Source: Clostridia bacterium (GTDB lineage Bacteria > Bacillota > Clostridia > Christensenellales > CAG-138). Taken from it: a DNA stretch of 46,136 nucleotides. Positions within the stretch are counted from its first letter, which is position 1, and each line of letters starts with the position of its first letter. The translations under genes and the position numbers were made by a program. The stretch lies in the NCBI GenBank assembly GCA_017407205.1, contig JAFQXA010000039.1:1-46136 (forward strand). Reading direction: 5' to 3'. A model generated the notes under the pieces. It saw nothing but the letters and a program-made list of their open reading frames with translations. It did no database searches and was not told the origin of the DNA. Of the stretch, positions 41,326 through 46,136 are shown one piece after another.

Positions 41326-42291
41326 ATGAAGAAAATCCTTTCTCTTGTATTGGTAATTATAATAGGTACATTTGCTCTTTTTGGCTGTAAAGAAGAGCCG
41401 AGCAATGTTGAAGTTGTTGATGTTGATATAAAGATAGCAGCACTTAACGGCTATAATGCTATGTGTATGGCAGGGCTTATAAAGTCTGAAGAATACGGTG
41501 AGATAGCACTTGTTGAATCGGCTGAAGAAATAAAGCGGCTTTTTGTAAATGATGAAGCAGATGTTGTGGCTGTACCGCTTAACCTGGCAGGCAAGCTTTG
41601 CAATGAGCTTGACAAGAATGTAAGAATGCTTGCGGTTACAAACCTTGGCGTGCTTTGCGTTGTTGACAGTACGGGTGAGATAAAAAGCCTTTCGGACCTT
41701 GCAGACAAAACGGTATATGCATCTGCAAAGGGACTTACATCACAGTATATATTTGAGTATGTATTGGGAAGACGTGATATGCTCAGTAAAGTTACCGTTG
41801 AATATAAGGATTCCTACGACGAACTTAAAACTGCTGTAAAGGATGGCTCGGCTCCCATAGCCTTGATGCCCTATCTTGAAGCTGTGGAATTGATTCAGGA
41901 AGCAGGGGAAGGCACAAATATAGCGATTGATATTACTCAGGAATGGATGAGTATTACAAACAGTATGCAGGCGATGGGCTGCGTTATAGCAAAAGCGGAG
42001 TTTGTAGAGAATAATGAAGCTGCTATAAAGTCATTCATAAATAAACTTGGTGACTCCGTTAACTTCGTATGCGATGAGCAGGAAGCGGCAGCACAGGTGC
42101 TTGCAGATGCAGGCATAGCATCGAGCAAGGAGGCCGCATTGAATTCAATAGATGCTTGTAATGTAATCTGCATGGTCGAATCTGAAATGAGGGAGATTGC
42201 AAGAAATACCGTTGAAATACTCTACGGTGTTGATGCTGAGAGTATGGGCGGAAGCTTGCCGAGCAGTACAATGTACCTGGTCTATGATTAA
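41326..42291 (+). CDS. Orphan NitT/TauT-type substrate-binding lipoprotein
   Basis: A 321-residue lipoprotein, signal MKKILSLVLVIIIGTFALFGC (Cys21). The mature part has the two-lobe fold of SsuA/ThiY/NitT binding proteins: VDIKIAALNGYNAMCMAGL, DVVAVPLNLAGKL, SLSDLADKTVYASAKGLTSQYIFEYVL and IALMPYLEAVELIQE, the usual landmarks of this family. No permease or ATPase gene is nearby, so it is an orphan or its partners are elsewhere. Substrates in this group are often sulfonates, nitrate, thiamine precursors or other small molecules; none can be assigned. GGAGG precedes the start; a terminator follows at 42362. Confidence 0.8.
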   Translation: MKKILSLVLVIIIGTFALFGCKEEPSNVEVVDVDIKIAALNGYNAMCMAGLIKSEEYGEIALVESAEEIKRLFVNDEADVVAVPLNLAGKLCNELDKNVRMLAVTNLGVLCVVDSTGEIKSLSDLADKTVYASAKGLTSQYIFEYVLGRRDMLSKVTVEYKDSYDELKTAVKDGSAPIALMPYLEAVELIQEAGEGTNIAIDITQEWMSITNSMQAMGCVIAKAEFVENNEAAIKSFINKLGDSVNFVCDEQEAAAQVLADAGIASSKEAALNSIDACNVICMVESEMREIARNTVEILYGVDAESMGGSLPSSTMYLVYD

Positions 42292-42361
42292 AATCGCATA
42301 ATAGAGTATGGGCAGGATATGCTTTTATACAATATGATGTGTTAAAGAATTTATATGGCTG

Positions 42362-42398
42362 AAAACTGCACAAAACACAGATAAAATGTGCAGTTTTT
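42362..42398 (+). terminator. Terminator after the binding lipoprotein
   Basis: AAAACTGCACA / TGTGCAGTTTT (perfect 11-bp stem, 14-nt loop), with five T at the end of the 3' arm. Confidence 0.85.
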
Positions 42399-42481
42399 GC
42401 ATATAAGTTGTACTTTTAACAAGTCCTTTTGCTATCTGTATAAACAGCAGGGCGGAACATAGAAAAAATATAGAAAAAGTC

Positions 42482-42510
42482 TTGCATTGCCAAGGATAAT
42501 GAGTTATTAT
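42482..42510 (+). promoter_or_regulatory. Promoter of the S10 ribosomal operon
   Basis: TTGCAT (42482-42487), 17-bp spacer, TATTAT (42505-42510). It lies ~250 nt before rpsJ, leaving a long leader. Confidence 0.75.
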
Positions 42511-42516
42511 AGAGGA

Positions 42517-42745
42517 CGATGTGTGGCAGTCTGTAGGTCTGCCCATACATAAGGAAAAGCAGAAAATGCAATGCTTTTCGCCCATTGCGAGAGGTTGCCG
42601 GCATTTGCCATCCGGGTAATTTTCGCAAGAGGGGAAGCGCCCCACGGACGGGCAACGGGCATTAAAGTGACGCATAACGGTGCGTCGCTGCAAAATTTTT
42701 AAGAGCGACACACACGGTTGCGTGTACAGCCCGAGACTTAACAAG
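42517..42745 (+). promoter_or_regulatory. Structured leader of the S10 operon
   Basis: A gene-free ~230-nt transcribed leader. Visible stems are GAAAAGCA/TGCTTTTC (42554-42579), TTGCGA/TCGCAA (42585-42628) enclosing a bulged TTGCCGG/CCGGGTAA stem (42595-42619), GGGG/CCCC (42631-42643), and AGTGACGCA/TGCGTCGCT (42666-42689), the last followed by GCAAAATTTTT and so terminator-like. Leaders of S10 operons in other bacteria are bound by a ribosomal protein (L4 in E. coli) for feedback control. Such a role here is inference; the structure does not obviously match the E. coli S10 leader. Confidence 0.65.
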
Positions 42746-42761
42746 GAGGAAGAAAAATAAT

Positions 42762-43070
42762 ATGGCAAACCAGAAGATCCGTATCAAACTCAAGGCCTAC
42801 GAGCACAACCTTATCGACCAGAGCGCCGAAAAGATTGTTGAAACGGCCAAGAGGACAGGCGCACATGTGTCCGGTCCTATCCCCCTGCCGACGGAGAAAG
42901 AGATCGTAACGATTCTCCGTTCGCCCCACAAGTATAAAGACAGCAGAGAACAGTTCGAGATGAGAACCCACAAGCGTTTGATCGACATACTCCAGCCTTC
43001 TGCAAAGACAGTAGATGCGTTGATGAAGCTCGATCTCCCCGCAGGCGTTGACATCGAGATCAAGCTTTAA
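42762..43070 (+). CDS. rpsJ: 30S ribosomal protein S10
   Basis: 102 residues, the standard S10 length, beginning [20 protein letters not shown] and containing the conserved [12 protein letters not shown] and [16 protein letters not shown] 30S head protein that also acts in transcription antitermination (NusE). AAGGAGG precedes the start. First gene of the S10-spc cluster, following the structured leader. Confidence 0.98.
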   Translation: MANQKIRIKLKAYEHNLIDQSAEKIVETAKRTGAHVSGPIPLPTEKEIVTILRSPHKYKDSREQFEMRTHKRLIDILQPSAKTVDALMKLDLPAGVDIEIKL

Positions 43071-43087
43071 TTTCGGAGGTGTTAACG

Positions 43088-43717
43088 ATGAAAAAAGCGA
43101 TTTTGGGCACAAAAGTCGGAATGACTCAGATGTTCAGAGAAGACGGAACAATGATACCTGTAACAGTTCTTACAGCAGGTCCCTGCCCCGTAGTTCAGGT
43201 TAAGACAGTTGAACGTGACGGTTACGAAGCAGTTCAGGTTGCTTACAAGAGCATCAGAGAAAAGCTCTCAACAAAGCCTATGCTCGGTCATTTCAAAAAA
43301 GCTGGTGTTGAAGGCGCATACCGCTACACACGCGAATTCAAATTCGAAGATACCGCATCCTATGAGGTTGGTCAGGTCATCGATGCAAGCATTTTCGCAA
43401 ACGGTGATAAGGTAGACGTTACAGGCACAAGCAAGGGTAAGGGCTTCCAGGGCAACATCAAGCGTTGGAATCAGGCACGTGGCCGCAAGACTCACGGTTC
43501 ACATTCATACCGTGTAGCAGGTTCAATGGGTGCTTGCACATACCCCGGTGAAGTTTTCAAGACGAAGCGTCTCCCCGGTCACATGGGTCAGGAACGTGTA
43601 ACGGTTCAGAACCTTGAGATCGTAAGAGTAGATGCAGAACGCAATCTCTTGCTCGTTAAGGGTGCAATCCCCGGAGCAAACGGTGGCATGGTTATCGTCA
43701 AGGAAACTGTTAAGTAA
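43088..43717 (+). CDS. rplC: 50S ribosomal protein L3
   Basis: 209 residues, starting [16 protein letters not shown] with GGAGGTG upstream; the start at 43088 fits the family better than 43079. The conserved [12 protein letters not shown] and [23 protein letters not shown] (glutamine-modification region in many species) are present. A primary rRNA-binding protein that begins 50S assembly. Second gene of the S10 operon. Confidence 0.98.
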   Translation: MKKAILGTKVGMTQMFREDGTMIPVTVLTAGPCPVVQVKTVERDGYEAVQVAYKSIREKLSTKPMLGHFKKAGVEGAYRYTREFKFEDTASYEVGQVIDASIFANGDKVDVTGTSKGKGFQGNIKRWNQARGRKTHGSHSYRVAGSMGACTYPGEVFKTKRLPGHMGQERVTVQNLEIVRVDAERNLLLVKGAIPGANGGMVIVKETVK

Positions 43718-43746
43718 GTAAGGTTGAACCGGAAGGAGGAAAAACA

Positions 43747-44367
43747 ATGCCTAAAGTAGCATTACACAATATTGAAGGCAAGAATATCGGCGAAATCGAA
43801 TTGAACGACAGCATATTCGGTGTAGAAGTCAATGTTCCTGTTATGCACTCAGTAGTAAAGGCTTACCTTGCAAATCAGCGTCAGGGTACACAGAGTGCAC
43901 TTACACGCTCCGAAGTTAGCGGCGGCGGCATCAAGCCCTGGAGACAGAAGGGCACAGGTAGAGCTCGTCAGGGTTCAACACGCGCACCCCAGTGGAGACA
44001 CGGCGGTATCGTATTCGCTCCCAAGCCCCGCGACTATCGCATGAGCACAAACAAGAAAGTTCGTCGCCTCGCAATGAAGAGCGCACTTTCAAGCAAGGTT
44101 GCAGATAACCAGATCGTAGTATTCGATGCTCTCAACATTTCAGAAGCAAAGACACGCGAAATGGTAAAGGTTCTTTCAAATGTTGACGTTAAGAAGGCTC
44201 TCATCGTATTGCCCGAAAAGAACGACACAGTAGAACGTGCAGCAAGCAATATCCCCGGTGTTAAGACAACATTGGTAGGTACACTCAATACATACGAAAT
44301 TTTGAAGTATGAAACACTCATCCTCACAAAGGATACGGTTGAAAAGATTGAGGAGGTATACGTTTGA
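43747..44367 (+). CDS. rplD: 50S ribosomal protein L4
   Basis: 206 residues of L4, including the exit-tunnel loop with [19 protein letters not shown] and [19 protein letters not shown]. In E. coli L4 is the autoregulator of the S10 operon, so it is the first candidate ligand for the long leader here. GGAGGA precedes the start. Its stop overlaps the rplW start by one base. Confidence 0.98.
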   Translation: MPKVALHNIEGKNIGEIELNDSIFGVEVNVPVMHSVVKAYLANQRQGTQSALTRSEVSGGGIKPWRQKGTGRARQGSTRAPQWRHGGIVFAPKPRDYRMSTNKKVRRLAMKSALSSKVADNQIVVFDALNISEAKTREMVKVLSNVDVKKALIVLPEKNDTVERAASNIPGVKTTLVGTLNTYEILKYETLILTKDTVEKIEEVYV

Positions 44368-44663
44368 TGAAAACTCCCTATGACATAATCAGAAAGCCGA
44401 TACTTACCGAAAAGGGCTATGACAACCTTCAGAACAAGGTTTACACATTCCAGGTAGCAAAAGACGCTACAAAGACGGAAGTTAAGCAGGCAGTTGAAGC
44501 TGCATTCGGCGTAAAGGTTGAATCAGTACGCACAATAAACGTACTCGGTAAGATGAAGAGACAGGGCGCAACTGAAGGTCGTCGCCCCAGCACAAAGAAA
44601 GCTTACGTGAAGCTGACAGAAGATTCAAAGGGTATTGAATTCTTCGACAGCCTTGCACAGTAA
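44367..44663 (+). CDS. rplW: 50S ribosomal protein L23
   Basis: 98 residues: [20 protein letters not shown] at the start, [20 protein letters not shown] in the centre, and [21 protein letters not shown]. It binds 23S rRNA at the tunnel exit and docks signal recognition particle and trigger factor. The ATG at 44367 shares a base with the rplD stop (TGATG); a TTG three bases earlier is less likely. Confidence 0.97.
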   Translation: MKTPYDIIRKPILTEKGYDNLQNKVYTFQVAKDATKTEVKQAVEAAFGVKVESVRTINVLGKMKRQGATEGRRPSTKKAYVKLTEDSKGIEFFDSLAQ

Positions 44664-44674
44664 GGAGGAAGACA

Positions 44675-45508
44675 ATGGCTATCAGAAAGATTAAACCGAC
44701 CACACCCGGTCAGCGTTTTATGACTGTCTCAGCATTTGAAGAAATCACTTGCAAGACACCTGAAAAATCATTGCTTGAAGATTTGAGATCAAGCGGTGGT
44801 CGTAACAACTCCGGCCGTATCACTGTTAGACACAGAGGCGGCGGTGCACGCAGAAAGTATCGTATAATCGACTTCAAGCGCAACAAGGACGGTATCCCCG
44901 CAAAGGTTGCAACTATCGAATACGATCCCAACCGTAGCGCAAACATCGCTCTCTTGAACTATGCAGACGGCGAAAAGCGTTACATCATAGCTCCTCTCGG
45001 ACTCACAGTCGGTGACACACTCGTTTCCGGTACGGGCGCTGATATCAAGGTCGGCAACGCTCTTGAAATCAAGGATATCCCCGTCGGTACAATGATTCAC
45101 TGCATCGAGATGAAGCCCGGCAAGGGTGCACAGCTCGTACGTAGCGCAGGTAACGCTGCACAGCTCATGGCAAAAGAAGGCAAGTACGCACAGGTAAGAT
45201 TGCCCAGCGGCGAAGTTCGTCTTATCCCCATGAACGCTAAGGCAACGATTGGTCAAGTAGGCAATGCAGACCACGAGAACATCAAGCTCGGTAAGGCAGG
45301 CCGTACACGCCATAAGGGCTTCCGTCCGACAGTCAGAGGTTCTGTCATGAACCCGTGTGACCACCCGCACGGCGGTGGTGAGGGCAAGAGCCCCATCGGT
45401 CGCCCCGGTCCTGTAACTCCCTGGGGTAAACCCGCTCTTGGTTACAAGACTCGCAAGAAGAAGAACATTAACGACAAATTCATCGTTCGTCGCAGAGACG
45501 GCAAGTGA
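44675..45508 (+). CDS. rplB: 50S ribosomal protein L2
   Basis: 277 residues, the standard L2 length. The conserved [22 protein letters not shown] near residues 41-62, the central [19 protein letters not shown], and [20 protein letters not shown] near the C-terminus surround the peptidyl-transferase-proximal loop. AAGGAGG precedes the start. Confidence 0.98.
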   Translation: MAIRKIKPTTPGQRFMTVSAFEEITCKTPEKSLLEDLRSSGGRNNSGRITVRHRGGGARRKYRIIDFKRNKDGIPAKVATIEYDPNRSANIALLNYADGEKRYIIAPLGLTVGDTLVSGTGADIKVGNALEIKDIPVGTMIHCIEMKPGKGAQLVRSAGNAAQLMAKEGKYAQVRLPSGEVRLIPMNAKATIGQVGNADHENIKLGKAGRTRHKGFRPTVRGSVMNPCDHPHGGGEGKSPIGRPGPVTPWGKPALGYKTRKKKNINDKFIVRRRDGK

Positions 45509-45526
45509 TAGCGAAAGGAGAGCATC

Positions 45527-45808
45527 ATGAGCAGATCAGTCAAAAAAGGACCGTTTGTTTGTGAGCGTTTACTCAGCAGAGTACAGGCTCTTAACGAAAC
45601 AGGTAAGAAAACAGTATTGAAGACATGGTCGCGTGCATCCACTATCTTCCCCGAGATGGTTGGCCATACGATAGCCGTACATGACGGCAAGAAGCACGTC
45701 CCCGTATATGTAACGGAGGAAATGGTAGGTCATAAGTTGGGTGAATTCGCACCCACACGCACTTTCCGCGGCCACAGAGGTTCTGAAAAGTCCTCAGGCG
45801 GCAGATAA
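45527..45808 (+). CDS. rpsS: 30S ribosomal protein S19
   Basis: 93 residues with [19 protein letters not shown], the conserved [20 protein letters not shown](G) and the basic C-terminus [12 protein letters not shown]. It forms a complex with S13 in the 30S head. AAAGGAGAG precedes the start. Next is rplV, 17 bp later. Confidence 0.98.
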   Translation: MSRSVKKGPFVCERLLSRVQALNETGKKTVLKTWSRASTIFPEMVGHTIAVHDGKKHVPVYVTEEMVGHKLGEFAPTRTFRGHRGSEKSSGGR

Positions 45809-45825
45809 GAAGGAGGAAGAGGATA

Positions 45826-46136
45826 ATGGCAACAAGGTCTAAAGAAAAAAGTGCTGCACGTCGTGAAAATGCCGACAGAAGGCCTCACGCAACAGCAAAG
45901 TATATAAGAATATCCTCACGCAAGGTTAAGGTTGTTATCGACCTTATCCGAGGCAAGAGTGTAGATGAAGCTAAGGCAATCTTGATGTTTACTCCCAAAG
46001 CAGCAAGCGAGCCGGTACTCAAGTTGCTCAACTCAGCAATCGCAAATGCTGAAAACAACCTCGGTATGAGTGCTGACACACTGTATGTTGCAGAAGTATT
46101 CGCAAACCAGGGCCCCACACTGAAGAGATTCCGTCC
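45826..46136 (+). CDS. rplV: 50S ribosomal protein L22, 3' end outside window
   Basis: The ATG at 45826 (after AAGGAGGAAG) opens a frame that runs to the end of the window without a stop (~103 codons). It begins [17 protein letters not shown] and contains the L22 landmarks [40 protein letters not shown] and the start of the tail loop region ([13 protein letters not shown]). It is the expected gene after rpsS. The missing end should be ~10-50 codons. Confidence 0.96.
   Translation, partial: MATRSKEKSAARRENADRRPHATAKYIRISSRKVKVVIDLIRGKSVDEAKAILMFTPKAASEPVLKLLNSAIANAENNLGMSADTLYVAEVFANQGPTLKRFR

Noticed and set aside
1..46136. CRISPR array, tRNA or rRNA gene, and transposase gene
   Set aside because: No regularly spaced repeats, no cloverleaf and no transposase-like protein were found by eye on either strand.

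Overview
The window looks like a chromosomal segment from an anaerobic, probably gut-dwelling Clostridia (Bacillota). The evidence is strong AGGAGG-type ribosome binding sites, sigma-A promoters, a complete [FeFe]-hydrogenase maturation set (hydE, hydG, hydF), an acetyl-CoA-type MetA, a cobalamin methionine synthase split from its reactivation domain, and the start of a standard S10 ribosomal operon. No species can be named from sequence alone.

Layout. (1) 1-2580: AT-rich accessory DNA, with a zinc-ribbon gene cut by the window edge, an overlapping membrane protein, a multi-hairpin intergenic repeat, and a membrane-anchored orphan gene between two copies of a 28-bp repeat. (2) 2584-4680: an APC amino-acid permease diverging from the manganese exporter mntP. 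(3) 4719-8728 (minus): a TM1266-type regulator, hydE, hydG and hydF, preceded by a terminator-like hairpin; no hydrogenase structural gene is present. (4) 8988-11609: a small membrane protein, a PII-like protein paired with a CPA2 antiporter, and a lipoprotein. (5) 11704-18663: metA, metF, the MetH reactivation protein and metH, then serC and serA from their own promoter. Together these cover homoserine activation, methyl supply, homocysteine methylation and serine (one-carbon) synthesis. (6) 18728-23079: an NlpC/P60 wall hydrolase diverging from an ABC-F ATPase, both probably leaderless, then ybaB and recR. (7) 23489-30770: a solute ABC importer without its ATPase, operonic with a BadF-type kinase, a ceramidase-fold protein, an M20 hydrolase and a SIS sugar-phosphate protein. 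This looks like an uptake and deacylation route for an N-acylated, probably amino-sugar, substrate. (8) 30829-41036 (minus): the late part of a phage, with scaffold-like protein, N4-gp56-type capsid, head-tail and tail proteins, receptor-binding proteins, endolysin, XhlA and holin. Portal, terminase, integrase and repressor are absent. (9) 41326-42291: an orphan NitT/TauT-type binding lipoprotein. (10) 42482-46136: a long structured leader and rpsJ, rplC, rplD, rplW, rplB, rpsS and rplV (cut by the window end).

The most interesting items are the kinase/ceramidase/M20/SIS uptake operon, the packaging-free phage module with a terminator directly behind its promoter, the divergent leaderless promoters, the hairpins that abut ribosome binding sites, the 4-Cys tail on the MetH reactivation protein, and the S10 leader.
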